Below are positions 53,937-63,027 of a stretch of 64,000 nt of DNA, piece after piece; position 1 is the stretch's first letter, and each line of letters starts with the position of its first letter. The position numbers and the translations under genes were made by a program. Source of the DNA: Nostoc flagelliforme FACHB-838 (GTDB taxonomy: Bacteria > Cyanobacteriota > Cyanobacteriia > Cyanobacteriales > Nostocaceae); contig NZ_JACJSI010000008.1 of NCBI RefSeq assembly GCF_014698065.1, positions 62,001-126,000 of the forward strand. Direction: 5' to 3'. Under the pieces are notes generated by a model that saw only the letters and a program-made list of their open reading frames with translations, was not told the DNA's origin and did no database searches.

Positions 53937-56900
53937 ATGACCCAGACTGTCTCTCAATCCCAGACCAAATTTATCTCACAAGCAATTGAGCAATTACGCT
54001 CTTTCTGTCAAGTTAATCTTCAGTCTACGTGGCTGTATCAGGAATCTGACCTGATTATTACTGATGTTGTAGCTGCTGATTTGTCTCATTGGCAACCTGT
54101 CGAATTGAATACTAAAGAACATATTGCTTGGACAGGCGGGAAAAAAGTGCTATGGCTTGTGCAAAAATTGGTGGTTCCTCAAGATTTACAGGGTTATCCC
54201 GTAGCTGGGTTATCTTTGCGGGTGGCACTGGTTTGGTGGGCAGATTCTGCTGAGATTTATGTGAATGGGAAGTTAGTGCTGGAGGGTGATTTATTTGATT
54301 GTTCGCCGAGAGTGCTTCTTAGCCAAGGGGTGACGCCAGGGGAAGAGTTTATTGTAGCTTTGCGGTTAGTGAGTCCGGGACATTGTGATGGTGCTTTAGT
54401 GCGATCGCTCCTAGTTTATGAGTCTACTGTTGATAATAATCCCGATCCGGGTTTTGTGGCTGATGAATTAGCTGTGGTGCAACTTTATTTGGAAAAGTTT
54501 GCGCCGGAGAGGTTGGATGTTTTGGCAGCGATGGTGGGGGAGGTTACGAACCGCAGAGGCGCAGAGGACACAGAGGAAGAGAAGGGAGAGTTAGCAAAGT
54601 CGTTTTTGTCTCTACGTCAAAATTTAATTCAATCTGATATATTACCCCCCCTTTTCAAGGGGGGTTGGGGGAATCAAAAATCTAAAATTTTCTTGTTGGG
54701 TCATGCTCACTTAGATTTAGCATGGCTATGGCCGGTAAGTGAAACTTGGAATGCGGCACAAAACACTTTTGAGTCGGTTCTAAAGTTACAAGAAGATTTT
54801 CCTGAGTTAATTTTCTGTCATTCGACTCCCGCACTTTATGCTTGGATTGAAGAACATCGCCCGGATTTATTTAAGGCAATTCAAGCACAGGTAGTTGCTG
54901 GACGTTGGGAAGTTATCGGCGGAATGTGGGTGGAACCAGAACTCAACATCATTGCTGGTGAATCAATAGTCCGTCAGCTATTGTATGGTCAGCGCTACAT
55001 TCAGGAAAAATTTGGTAAGCTTTCAACTGTGGTGTGGGTTCCAGATTCTTTTGGTTTCTGTGCAACTTTACCGCAGTTTTTCGGTAATGCCGGCATTGAG
55101 TATTTTGTCACCCAGAAGTTGCGGTGGAATGATACTACTAAATTTGATTATGGGGCTTTTTGGTGGCGATCGCCCGACGGGAGCGAAGTCTTTAGTTTGA
55201 TGTCTGCACCCATCGGTGAAGCTATAGACCCAGTTAAAATGGCATCCTACGCTCTTGAATGGCAAACCCAAACTGGTTTATCAGAATCCCTCTGGCTTCC
55301 CGGTGTCGGCGACCACGGCGGCGGCCCCACCCGTGATATGTTAGAAACCGCCCAACGCTGGCAAAAGTCGCCTTTCTTCCCAGACTTAGAATTTACAACA
55401 GCTGAAAAGTATTTACAGCAAATCAGTAAAGGAGGCAGGAGGCAGGAGGCAGAAAGCAGGAGTTATTATTCTCCCCCTGCTTCCCCTGCTTCCCCTGCCT
55501 CCCCTGCCTCCCCTGCCTCCCCTACCTCCCCTGCTTCCCCTGCCTCCCCTGCCTCCCCTGCCTCCCCTGCCTCCCCTACCTTCCCTGCTCCCTCTACCTT
55601 CCCAATCTGGAATGACGAACTATACCTCGAATTCCATCGCGGTTGCTACACTACCCACGCAGATCAAAAACGCTGGAATCGTCGTTGTGAAAATTTATTG
55701 TATGAAGCTGAACTATTTGCTACTTTGGCAACTGTAAGCTGTGGTCTAACATATCCTAAAGCAGAAATCGAAGCAGCTTGGAAGCAGGTGTTATTTCAAC
55801 AGTTTCATGATATTTTGCCTGGTTCTTCAATTACCCAAGTTTACACAGATGCTTTACCCGAATGGCAGCAAGTGGAACAAGTAGGAACGAAGATATTACA
55901 AGAATCACTTTTAGCGATCGCATCTCACATTACCCTATCAGAACCACCAAAACCCGATAGTTTGCCTATTTTCGTGTTCAATTCTCTCAATTGGCAGCGT
56001 TCTGAGGTAGTCTCTGTAGTCTTACCCACAGCAGAAAAATGGCAGGTTTACGATACTTCTGGAAAGGAGGTTGTCTCCCAATTATCTGAACCATCAACGC
56101 TACTATTTCTCGCCACTGAAATTCCACCCGTAGGCTACCGCATATTTTGGCTTTCTCCCTCATCTCCCACCCTGCGGGAAGCTAAAGCTACATCCCCCTT
56201 ATCCTCTCCACTCCTGCCAGACTGGATTTTAGAAAATGAATTCTTGCGAGTTATCATTGACCCTGATACTGGAGATTTATCAAGTATTTTTGATAAAACT
56301 TCTCAGCGAGAAGTTTTGAGTGGCACAGGGAACCAATTACAAGCTTTTAAAGATAGCGGTCAATATTGGGATGCTTGGAATATTGACCCCAATTATGCCC
56401 AACATCCTTTACCCTCAACAAATCTTCAATCTATTCAGTGGTTAGAACAAGGCCCAGTGCAAAGCCGTGTGCGCGTGGTGCGTCAGTTGGGTGAATCGGA
56501 ATTTTGCCAAGACTATATTCTACAAGCTGGTTTACCTTTGCTGAACATAGCTACTACCGTTAATTGGCAAGAAAATCATGTATTGGTAAAAGCTGCTTTT
56601 CCTCTGAATGTCGAAGCAGACTTTGCTACTTATGAAATTCCCTGTGGCGCGATTCGCCGCTCAACTAAACCACAAACCACCCCTATAGAACAAGCAAAAT
56701 GGGAAGTCCCTGCTTTGCGTTGGGCTGATTTGACAGGAGAAACACAGGAAGGTATTTACGGTGTTAGTTTGCTGAATGATTGTAAATACGGTTACGACAG
56801 CAAATCAAATCAACTTCGCCTGACACTGCTACGCAGTTCTAATTGGCCAGACTCAGAGGCTGATAGAGGTTTTCACCAGTTCACATATACCTTGTATCCT

Positions 56901-57320
56901 CATGCTGGTAGCTGGGAATCAGCACATACAGTACGGCGCGGCTATGAATTGAATATACCGTTGCAAGTGATATTGAATCCTGGTAATGAAAACCCACCCG
57001 AAAATCCTCCCCTCTCTGCTGGTAAAGAGGGGTTGGGGGTGAGCTTTCTAGATTTATCAGCTGAAAATTTAATCTTGATGGCCTTCAAGCCATTAGAGGA
57101 TAATCCACAGCAGTTAATTCTGCGATGTTATGAATGTCACGGAGAAACAGCCGAGTTATCTTGGCAAAGCGATTTAGGGTTGAATTTAGGAGATACAGTA
57201 GATTTGTTAGAACGTTCCTCGACTACAGAATTCTCATCTGGGCAACAAAACTTGACGATACAGCCTTGGAAAATCGCCAGTTTCAAGGTAATCCCAGCGA
57301 TTAATCCCAGGCTGGAGTAA
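53937..57320 (+). CDS. Alpha-mannosidase (glycoside hydrolase family 38)
   Basis: The 1127-residue enzyme should cleave terminal alpha-mannose residues. The GH38 zinc site is seen at about 255-264 (HAHLDLAWLW), and WVPDSFGFC at about 367 contains the catalytic aspartate. The C-terminal half is beta-rich, as usual. It lacks a signal peptide. Several in-frame segments look like dispersed repeats: NRRGAEDTEEEKGE (about 205-218), PPLFKGGWGN (about 236-245), an (SPA)n tract (about 505-555), SPTLREAKATSPLS (about 742-756) and NPPLSAGKEGLGV (about 1022-1034). They lie mostly between core elements, so the enzyme may still fold. It stands alone, with no polysaccharide operon around it. Confidence 0.9.
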   Translation: MTQTVSQSQTKFISQAIEQLRSFCQVNLQSTWLYQESDLIITDVVAADLSHWQPVELNTKEHIAWTGGKKVLWLVQKLVVPQDLQGYPVAGLSLRVALVWWADSAEIYVNGKLVLEGDLFDCSPRVLLSQGVTPGEEFIVALRLVSPGHCDGALVRSLLVYESTVDNNPDPGFVADELAVVQLYLEKFAPERLDVLAAMVGEVTNRRGAEDTEEEKGELAKSFLSLRQNLIQSDILPPLFKGGWGNQKSKIFLLGHAHLDLAWLWPVSETWNAAQNTFESVLKLQEDFPELIFCHSTPALYAWIEEHRPDLFKAIQAQVVAGRWEVIGGMWVEPELNIIAGESIVRQLLYGQRYIQEKFGKLSTVVWVPDSFGFCATLPQFFGNAGIEYFVTQKLRWNDTTKFDYGAFWWRSPDGSEVFSLMSAPIGEAIDPVKMASYALEWQTQTGLSESLWLPGVGDHGGGPTRDMLETAQRWQKSPFFPDLEFTTAEKYLQQISKGGRRQEAESRSYYSPPASPASPASPASPASPTSPASPASPASPASPASPTFPAPSTFPIWNDELYLEFHRGCYTTHADQKRWNRRCENLLYEAELFATLATVSCGLTYPKAEIEAAWKQVLFQQFHDILPGSSITQVYTDALPEWQQVEQVGTKILQESLLAIASHITLSEPPKPDSLPIFVFNSLNWQRSEVVSVVLPTAEKWQVYDTSGKEVVSQLSEPSTLLFLATEIPPVGYRIFWLSPSSPTLREAKATSPLSSPLLPDWILENEFLRVIIDPDTGDLSSIFDKTSQREVLSGTGNQLQAFKDSGQYWDAWNIDPNYAQHPLPSTNLQSIQWLEQGPVQSRVRVVRQLGESEFCQDYILQAGLPLLNIATTVNWQENHVLVKAAFPLNVEADFATYEIPCGAIRRSTKPQTTPIEQAKWEVPALRWADLTGETQEGIYGVSLLNDCKYGYDSKSNQLRLTLLRSSNWPDSEADRGFHQFTYTLYPHAGSWESAHTVRRGYELNIPLQVILNPGNENPPENPPLSAGKEGLGVSFLDLSAENLILMAFKPLEDNPQQLILRCYECHGETAELSWQSDLGLNLGDTVDLLERSSTTEFSSGQQNLTIQPWKIASFKVIPAINPRLE
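55434..55607. repeat. CCTCCCCTG tandem repeat inside the mannosidase gene
   Basis: A GGCAGGAGGCAGGAGGCAG stretch at 55434-55455 is followed by at least ten CCTGCCTCC-type 9-base units up to about 55590. The unit length is a multiple of three, so the tract is read as SPA/SPT repeats without breaking the frame. The same units occur between genes at about 30210 and 26880. Confidence 0.85.
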
Positions 57321-57367
57321 TCAACTAGTGCTATGTCAGTGGTCAGTTGTGGTTTTCCACAGACCAT

Positions 57368-57399
57368 TGACAAATGACTAATGACAAATGATTAATGAC
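57368..57399. repeat. Heptamer repeats (AATGACA / AATGACT)
   Basis: CAAATGACTAATGACAAATGATTAATGAC is made of four 7-base units with small changes, lying between the mannosidase gene and psbN. It is of the same STRR class as the repeats at 68 and 2585. Confidence 0.65.
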
Positions 57400-57403
57400 T
57401 CTT

Positions 57404-57535
57404 TTAGTCTTCATGGTCATCATACGGATCGTTCAATTCCTTGCTAGGAGGGCCAAAGGAGGTATAAATCGAGATTCCGGTGATGGCAACCACCACGGCA
57501 GCCATAGAAATGCTAAGAACTATTGCGGGTTCCAT
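57404..57535 (-). CDS. psbN: Photosystem II protein PsbN
   Basis: A 43-residue frame reads MEPAIVLSISMAAVVVAITG then SIYTSFGPPSKELNDPYDD, the standard PsbN sequence. It has one N-terminal transmembrane helix and a hydrophilic tail. PsbN is not a stable photosystem II subunit but is needed for its assembly and repair. The gene faces away from psbH across 85 bases, the conserved divergent arrangement of cyanobacteria. Confidence 0.95.
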   Translation of the reverse strand: MEPAIVLSISMAAVVVAITGISIYTSFGPPSKELNDPYDDHED

Positions 57536-57620
57536 AATTGAGAGATAGATGATGAGTGCTATTCTTATAGAATATTACAGAAGATTAAAAAAAGCTTTGG
57601 CAAGTAATCTTAGGTGAACT

Positions 57621-57824
57621 ATGGCGCAAAGGACTAGGTTGGGAGATATCCTGAAACCACTTAACTCTGAATATGGGAAAGTGGCTCCAGGTTGGGGTAC
57701 TACCCCTGTGATGGCTGTTTTTATTTTGCTATTTTTTGTATTTCTGCTAATTATTCTGCAACTTTACAATAGAACACTGTTGGTTGAGGATGTAGTAGTC
57801 GATTGGCGGAGTTTAGGACGTTAA
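57621..57824 (+). CDS. psbH: Photosystem II subunit PsbH
   Basis: The 67-residue protein ([20 protein letters not shown], then one transmembrane helix, ending [10 protein letters not shown]) is PsbH, a small thylakoid subunit beside CP47 that helps QA-QB electron flow and stable assembly. All family features and the usual length are present. It is divergent from psbN and followed by an intrinsic terminator. Confidence 0.97.
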   Translation: MAQRTRLGDILKPLNSEYGKVAPGWGTTPVMAVFILLFFVFLLIILQLYNRTLLVEDVVVDWRSLGR

Positions 57825-57865
57825 CGGATACACAGCTATCAAGTTTGGATAACAAGTTAAGTTAC

Positions 57866-57889
57866 ACCCGGTTCTCCCGGGTTTTTTTA
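57866..57889 (+). terminator. Intrinsic terminator after psbH
   Basis: ACCCGG-TTCT-CCCGGGT forms a short GC-rich stem and runs into TTTTTTT, 42 bases after the psbH stop codon. This is a clear Rho-independent terminator and separates psbH from tatA. Confidence 0.88.
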
Positions 57890-57965
57890 TGAGTTGCGAT
57901 TTGCGATTAGACTAACTATATATGTGAGTTTCTGTAGTGGTTCTATAGTTTACAGGAGACAAAAA

Positions 57966-58238
57966 ATGAATATATTTGGTATCGGTTTGCCGGAAATGGC
58001 TGTAATTATGGTAGTAGCACTGTTAATCTTTGGGCCAAAGAAGCTGCCAGAAATTGGTCGCAGTGTGGGCAAAACAATTCGTAGTTTCCAAGAAGCTTCT
58101 AAAGACTTTCAAAACGAGTTTCAAAAAGAAGCAGAACAGTTAGAAGAAGTTGTAAAGACTACTGCCGAATTGGAACCTAAGCAAATCTACCCTGCTAAAT
58201 CTGAGCAGGACACTGCTAGTTCTTCCCAACCTAGCTAA
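57966..58238 (+). CDS. tatA: Twin-arginine translocase subunit TatA/TatE
   Basis: TatA-type proteins form the pore of the Tat system that exports folded proteins across the thylakoid and plasma membranes. From the ATG at 57966 (behind CAGGAGAC) the protein has 90 residues: a single N-terminal transmembrane helix (GLPEMAVIMVVALLIFG), the hinge FGPKKLPEIGRSVGK and an amphipathic helix (SFQEASKDFQNEFQKEAEQLE), then a charged tail. The frame is open to 57894, but the extra 24 residues are not family-like. TatA and TatB types can be hard to separate; the short tail favours TatA/E. Confidence 0.9.
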   Translation: MNIFGIGLPEMAVIMVVALLIFGPKKLPEIGRSVGKTIRSFQEASKDFQNEFQKEAEQLEEVVKTTAELEPKQIYPAKSEQDTASSSQPS

Positions 58239-58334
58239 TTGGTCTGTCAAGTTGAACTTCATGGGTAAGCAAGTTCGTAGTAAGGACTTTAGTCCTTATT
58301 TTCTAAGCATTCTAGTGCTTACCCAACAGAAAGT

Positions 58335-58402
58335 TAGTCGCTCATGGGGGAAACCCCCAGACGCTCTCTACGAGAAGCTACACGAAGGAAGAAGACCGCG
58401 CT
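58335..58402. repeat. Dispersed repeat, copy 1 (CTCATGGGGGAAACCCCC)
   Basis: The segment contains CTCATGGGGGAAACCCCCA, with a GGGGG/CCCCC hairpin, then CTCTACGAGAAGCTACACG and GAAGAAGACCGCG. A second copy of the same modules lies at 59470-59527. Confidence 0.7.
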
Positions 58403-58460
58403 AACTCACTTAATGACAAAGTACTAAAATAGTGCGGCATATCAATTGACTCTAGGCAAA

Positions 58461-59102
58461 ATGACAGAAGCTGTTAAGCAACCAGCTTTGGTGATTCCCC
58501 AGCTAATTGTCGGGTTGGGGAATCCAGAAAGCAAGTATGACCAAACACGCCATAATATCGGCTTTGCGGCTTTAGAAACTCTTTCGCGTTCTTGGCGCAT
58601 TTCCTTAGCAGAAAACCGTAAGTTTCAGGGTGAGTATGGCGAGGGTATGGCCCCAGGTGGAGGTAAAATTCGTTTGCTAAAGCCGTTAACTTATATGAAT
58701 CGCTCAGGACAGTCAATACAAGCGGTAACAAGTTGGTATAAATTGCCGCCTGAGTCAGTGCTGGTGATTTATGACGATATGGATTTGCCTTTGGGAAAAA
58801 CTCGTCTGCGCTTATCTGGTTCGGCTGGTGGACATAACGGCATGAAAAGCGCGATCGCACATCTTAGTACCCAAAACTTTCCCCGTTTGCGAATCGGTAT
58901 TGGTAAACCCAAAGGTACAGCTAATAACGATGATTCTGATACTATCTCTCATGTGCTAGGACGATTTTCTGCTGCTGAAAATCAGCAAATGTCTCTTGTA
59001 CTTCAGTTCGTGGTTGAGTGTATTGAACTAAGCCTCAAACAGGGAGTAGAAAAGGCGATGAATGTTTGTAATAGCCGCACCATTAATAATTCTGAGTCTT
59101 AG
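58461..59102 (+). CDS. pth: Peptidyl-tRNA hydrolase
   Basis: Pth recycles peptidyl-tRNA dropped from ribosomes. From the ATG at 58461 the protein has 213 residues, with VGLGNPESKYDQTRHNIGF (catalytic histidine), LKPLTYMNRSG, IYDDMDLPLG and GSAGGHNGMKS, all conserved. A start at 58446 (TTG) would add five residues. The order psbN/psbH-tatA-pth is common in cyanobacteria. The tail after residue 190 is variable. Confidence 0.95.
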   Translation: MTEAVKQPALVIPQLIVGLGNPESKYDQTRHNIGFAALETLSRSWRISLAENRKFQGEYGEGMAPGGGKIRLLKPLTYMNRSGQSIQAVTSWYKLPPESVLVIYDDMDLPLGKTRLRLSGSAGGHNGMKSAIAHLSTQNFPRLRIGIGKPKGTANNDDSDTISHVLGRFSAAENQQMSLVLQFVVECIELSLKQGVEKAMNVCNSRTINNSES

Positions 59103-60156
59103 GGTTGGATGAATACTGCCCTATCAGCTAGAAGAAAGGAAGCTAACCGATGTTTAAAGGCGCTTATTTTGGTTGATGAGTAGCGATTTTAGCTTGCTCT
59201 ATCCAACCAACATAAAGCCCTTAACGCAGCCTGGGCAAGGGAAAGTGACTCATCTATACCCTAATTAGGGGTGCGGCAGACTTTGCTTAATTTTTGTAAG
59301 AATAATGGCGATGTCTACGACGAGCTACGCCTACGCACTGTTGCCTGTTTTAGGTTACAACCTCAAACAACGCCAGTACCAAACAGGTTTATTTAAAATG
59401 TCGTTTGCGTCTAGCTGCCACTGCCTTTGGTAGCAAAAAGTTTTAGATCCCCCTAAATCCACGCCAGTTGCTCATGGGGGAAACCCCCATCGCTTTTAGC
59501 GTCTCCCCTTGGGAGAAGACCGCACTTGCTCCCCTTAAAAAGGGGGACTTTGACTCCGGTTTCCCCCTTTTTTAAGGGGGGTTAGGGGGGATCTAAAAGT
59601 GCCTAAAGTCACAGCAAAACACTTTTCAAACAAGCTCTAATTAGTCGGATAAAAAGACCTCTCCCGGTTTTACTACACAAAACCTGTGTTTCTCCGAATT
59701 AAAGAGGCACAGTCTTGAACTAAAGTTCAAGAGAGCGAGAGGTTAATTCAACTCACGTTAACTAAAAGTTAATGTAAGTTTTCCAATGCATTCTCATATC
59801 GTTTTCCCAAATCTGTGCAACATGATGAATTGGCTGTAGGGACGGACACCTATGTATTTTTTCATTAAAATCAAAATAAATTTGACCTTATATTAATCTA
59901 GCCTACGTTAATACACTGAATTCAACTCCAGGCTAGCTGAAGATGCCAATACAAGTAATGTTGATTACATAAAGTAGTCCTTGCCAGCCTTTGATCGAGG
60001 TGCTTTAATAGCGATCGCATTCCGCAAAACAGTCTTATATGTACAAGCTACTGGTGTTCATCAACTTACAGACTTAAAACATTAAACTCAAAGATATGAC
60101 AAGCTAGAAGCATATCTTTGACACTAAATTCTCCCAAAAGCTGAATAGGAGCATAC
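59103..60156. other. Repeat-rich 1-kb intergenic region
   Basis: No gene was found. Recognisable pieces are: GCGATGTCTACGACGAGCTACGCCTACGC near 59310 (a dispersed module also near 25540); the second copy of the CTCATGGGGGAAACCCCC repeat at 59470-59527; a hairpin of CCCCTTAAAAAGGGGGA and CCCCCTTTTTTAAGGGGGG tracts at 59531-59582; and GAACTAAAGTTC near 59717. The last 300 bases are AT-rich and hold the promoter of the SPFH gene, with TAGGAGCATAC just before its ATG. Confidence 0.55.
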
Positions 60157-60999
60157 ATGGAGCCAATTATTGCTATAGTTTTAGCCCTTATAGGTTATGC
60201 CTTAGGTTCTGCAAAACTGATTAATCAAGGAAATGAAGCCCTAGTCGAACGATTAGGGCGGTATCATCGGAAACTTAAGCCGGGGCTGAACTTTATTGTT
60301 CCCTTGGTAGATCAGGTTGTGATGGAAGATACTACACGAGAGCAGTTTACAGACATCAAACCTCAAAATGTGATCACCCAAGATAATATTTACGTAGAAG
60401 TGGATGCTATTGTATACTGGCGCATTATAGACATTGTGAGAAGCTTTTACGAAATTGAGGATCTGCAAGGAGCATTGACACAAATAACCACAACCACGCT
60501 CCGGGAAATCATTGCCCAGAATACCCTAGAGCAGACTAACGTCTCTAGAGCAGAGATGGACTCAGCCATCTTAGACCAATTGAATAATGTAACGGCAGAT
60601 TGGGGAGTTGAGATTCTCCGGTTAGATATTCAGAGAATTACTCTACCTGAAAGTGTACGAAGGTCTAGAGAAGAGGAGCAAGCCGCAGTAATCAAAAAAC
60701 GGGCGCTAATTACTGAAGCAGAAGGGGAAAAGGAAGCTGCCATTAAGAAAGCAGAAGGAACTATGGCTTCAGTGCAAATCATTTCTCAAGCTCTACGTTC
60801 CAATCCTGACAGTAGGGACATTCTCCGGTATCTTGTAGCTCAAGATTACGTGGATGCTAGCCAAAAACTTGGTGAGAGCAATAATGCCAAAATTGTCTTT
60901 GTAGACCCAGCCAACTCAAGTGAAATGTTTCAGGAGTTGATTGCCGAGTCAGTAACTCAAGAAAGCAACGGCAGGAAATCTGAAAACGGCGATAGTTAA
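60157..60999 (+). CDS. SPFH/band 7 (prohibitin-like) membrane protein
   Basis: The 280-residue protein has an N-terminal membrane anchor (MEPIIAIVLALIGYALG) and an SPFH domain (about 22-185) with LVERLGRYHRKLKPGLNF, QNVITQDNIYVEVDAIVYWRI in parts, and GVEILRLDIQRITLP. A coiled coil (about 175-225, EEEQAAVIKKRALITEAEGEKEA) follows. It resembles the stomatin/paraslipin group, which forms large rings in membranes and can influence proteases or lipid domains. No NfeD or protease gene lies beside it. A GGAG site precedes the ATG. Its end overlaps the convergent folP gene by four bases. Confidence 0.9.
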   Translation: MEPIIAIVLALIGYALGSAKLINQGNEALVERLGRYHRKLKPGLNFIVPLVDQVVMEDTTREQFTDIKPQNVITQDNIYVEVDAIVYWRIIDIVRSFYEIEDLQGALTQITTTTLREIIAQNTLEQTNVSRAEMDSAILDQLNNVTADWGVEILRLDIQRITLPESVRRSREEEQAAVIKKRALITEAEGEKEAAIKKAEGTMASVQIISQALRSNPDSRDILRYLVAQDYVDASQKLGESNNAKIVFVDPANSSEMFQELIAESVTQESNGRKSENGDS

Positions 61000-61856
61000 G
61001 AGTCAAACTGCACAGCTTGTCTTAGTAGCGCATCGGCTACTAACGAAACATCGCGCATTTCTTGAACATCGTGAACTCGGAGGATATCAGCGCCATTAAA
61101 AATAGCAGCGCAACAAGCTGCTGCCGTTCCCCAAACTCGTGCCTTGGGATCTGGTTGATTTAAAATCCGACCAATAAAACTTTTACGAGATGCTCCTACC
61201 AAAATAGGACAATTGAGTGCTGCGAGCGATCGCAAATGGCGAAAAATTTCTAAGTTTTGCTCATAGTTCTTAGCAAAGCCAATACCAGGATCAATAATAA
61301 TTTTATTCTGGTCAATGCCCGCAGCAGTTGCTACCCCAATTTGCCGAGCCAAAAAACTATAAATCTCAGCGAGCAAATCTTGATAATCAGTGTGTTGTTG
61401 CATTGTCTGTGGTGTTCCCCGAATATGCATTAAAATCATCGGTACACCTAACTCTGCTACTGTTGGCAACATTTCTAAGTCAAAAGTGCCACCAGAAATA
61501 TCATTAATAATATCCGCTCCAGCTTCTACAGATGCCCTGGCTACAGCAGCGCGAGTTGTATCTACAGAAATCGGGACTGAAATTTCTGGTCTTAACACCT
61601 GTAACACCGATAGCACCCGGTCAAGTTCCTCCGCCAGAGTTATTTGCTTTGCCCCTGGTCGAGTTGATTGACCACCCACATCAATAATGTCAGCACCAGC
61701 AGTTACCAGTGCTTGCGCCTGTACTAAAGCAGCAGAGGTAGTGTTAAATTCACCCCCATCACTAAAGCTATCAGGTGTTACATTCAAAATGCCCATCAAA
61801 TAAGTCTGCTGTCCCCACTCGAAACAGCGTTCTCGAATCATCAAGTTGCTTGGCAT
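60996..61856 (-). CDS. folP: Dihydropteroate synthase FolP
   Basis: FolP condenses pterin pyrophosphate with p-aminobenzoate in folate synthesis and is the target of sulfonamides. The 286-residue protein has GILNVTPDSFSDGG (first signature), GADIIDVGGQSTRPG, NDISGGTFD, MHIRGTPQTMQ, IDPGIGFAKN and GASRKSFIG near the middle/end, and RVHDVQEM at the C-terminus. All are conserved. It overlaps the convergent SPFH gene by four bases, and tpiA lies upstream on the same strand about 200 bases away. Confidence 0.95.
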   Translation of the reverse strand: MPSNLMIRERCFEWGQQTYLMGILNVTPDSFSDGGEFNTTSAALVQAQALVTAGADIIDVGGQSTRPGAKQITLAEELDRVLSVLQVLRPEISVPISVDTTRAAVARASVEAGADIINDISGGTFDLEMLPTVAELGVPMILMHIRGTPQTMQQHTDYQDLLAEIYSFLARQIGVATAAGIDQNKIIIDPGIGFAKNYEQNLEIFRHLRSLAALNCPILVGASRKSFIGRILNQPDPKARVWGTAAACCAAIFNGADILRVHDVQEMRDVSLVADALLRQAVQFDS

Positions 61857-62053
61857 ATATCTACATTAGTTATGTAATATGATGTCCGCCAAATTACCCA
61901 TAATAAGCAGTAGACTTCTTGCATAATTCGGGAAAAGGGGAAAAGGTTCTGTATTGTCCCCTTCCCCTTTAACCTTTACCCTTTTACCCATATAAGGCGG
62001 CATCTCCCCTGTAGGCATTCCCATGCTCTGCATGGGAACGAGAAGAAGGCACA
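61857..62053. other. Gap between tpiA and folP with repeat sequence
   Basis: AGACTTCTTGCATAATTCGGG and several AAAAGGGGAAAAGG/CCCCTTCCCC tracts mark dispersed repeats, and CCATGCTCTGCATGG is a perfect 7-bp-arm palindrome near 62022. The 63-codon frame here is built from these repeats and is not convincing. Confidence 0.5.
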
Positions 62054-62800
62054 TCACACTGGCTTAAAATTCACAATCCGAGCGAAACTCTCAGCTTCTA
62101 AACTTGCCCCTCCTACTAAAACACCATCAATTTCTGGTTGAGCCATGATTTCATCAATATTATTCGGCTTGACTGAGCCGCCATATTGAATTGATACATT
62201 CGGATTAGTCAACTGGCTACGAATTAAGCCAATTATTCGATTCGCCTCCGCTACTTCACAGGTATCACCAGTACCAATCGCCCAAATTGGCTCGTAGGCA
62301 ATCACCAAATTATTTTGATCGATATCTACCAAGCCTTTGTCGAGTTGGAGAGCAATCAGTGATTCAGTCTCTCCTGCATCACGTTGTTGTTTAGTTTCGC
62401 CAACACAGAGAATTGGGGTCAAACCAAACCTTTGAGCAGTTCGGAGGCGCAGATTAACGGTGGCATCCGTTTCACCAAAGTATTGCCGTCGTTCGCTATG
62501 ACCGACAATCACAAAGCGCACACCACTTTCTGTCAGCATTGGGCCAGAAATCTCACCCGTATAGGCTCCATATTCTTCCCAATGAATATTTTGCGCCCCC
62601 AGTTGGATGAGGCTACCGTGCAAAGTCTTAGACAAAACGCTTAAATCAGTGAAGGGAGGGCACAATACCACTTCTCGGTTTTCGGGCGTTTCCTCTAGGT
62701 TAGGCAGAAACCCTCGGAGAAACTCTTGGGTTTCTGCCTGGGTTTTGTACATTTTCCAGTTGCCGGCAATAACGATTTTCCGCACAGGTAATTTAGTCAA
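62054..62800 (-). CDS. tpiA: Triosephosphate isomerase
   Basis: TpiA interconverts dihydroxyacetone phosphate and glyceraldehyde 3-phosphate in glycolysis and the Calvin cycle. The 248-residue protein has AGNWKMYKT (substrate lysine), [12 protein letters not shown] (catalytic histidine), [11 protein letters not shown] (catalytic glutamate), YGGSVKPNN and VGGASL at the end. All residues are in place and the length is normal. It is upstream of folP on the same strand; a repeat-filled gap separates them, so co-transcription is uncertain. Confidence 0.97.
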   Translation of the reverse strand: MTKLPVRKIVIAGNWKMYKTQAETQEFLRGFLPNLEETPENREVVLCPPFTDLSVLSKTLHGSLIQLGAQNIHWEEYGAYTGEISGPMLTESGVRFVIVGHSERRQYFGETDATVNLRLRTAQRFGLTPILCVGETKQQRDAGETESLIALQLDKGLVDIDQNNLVIAYEPIWAIGTGDTCEVAEANRIIGLIRSQLTNPNVSIQYGGSVKPNNIDEIMAQPEIDGVLVGGASLEAESFARIVNFKPV

Positions 62801-62985
62801 GATCCTAACGCGTTATTTAGATGCATTTTTCAGTTTATGACTTTTTGTTAGTTATTAGTCTACGAGTTGGGTATTGGGTATGGGGCATCGGGTAAAAATT
62901 ATTCTTCCCTTTCCCCTCTGCTGGGTCTGCCTCATCTCGCTAAAGCCTTGCAAAAAATAACTAGGATAGTAGAGGGGATGTATTG

Positions 62986-63013
62986 AAAATCTAAAATCTA
63001 AAATCTAAAATCT
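62986..63013. repeat. Heptamer repeat (AAAATCT)x4
   Basis: Four exact tandem AAAATCT units end 14 bases before the start codon of the GTPase gene. Like other STRRs here the unit is seven bases. Its position in the leader means copy-number change could alter the distance between promoter and start. Confidence 0.85.
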
Positions 63014-63027
63014 AAAATTAAATTAAT

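Noticed and set aside
55434-55607. Array of regular repeats that could suggest a CRISPR
   Set aside because: Units are about 9 bases, contiguous, with no spacers, and lie inside a reading frame; this is a simple tandem repeat.
61866-62057. Minus-strand frame of 63 codons between tpiA and folP
   Set aside because: Made of dispersed AAAAGGGG-type repeats; no protein-like pattern.
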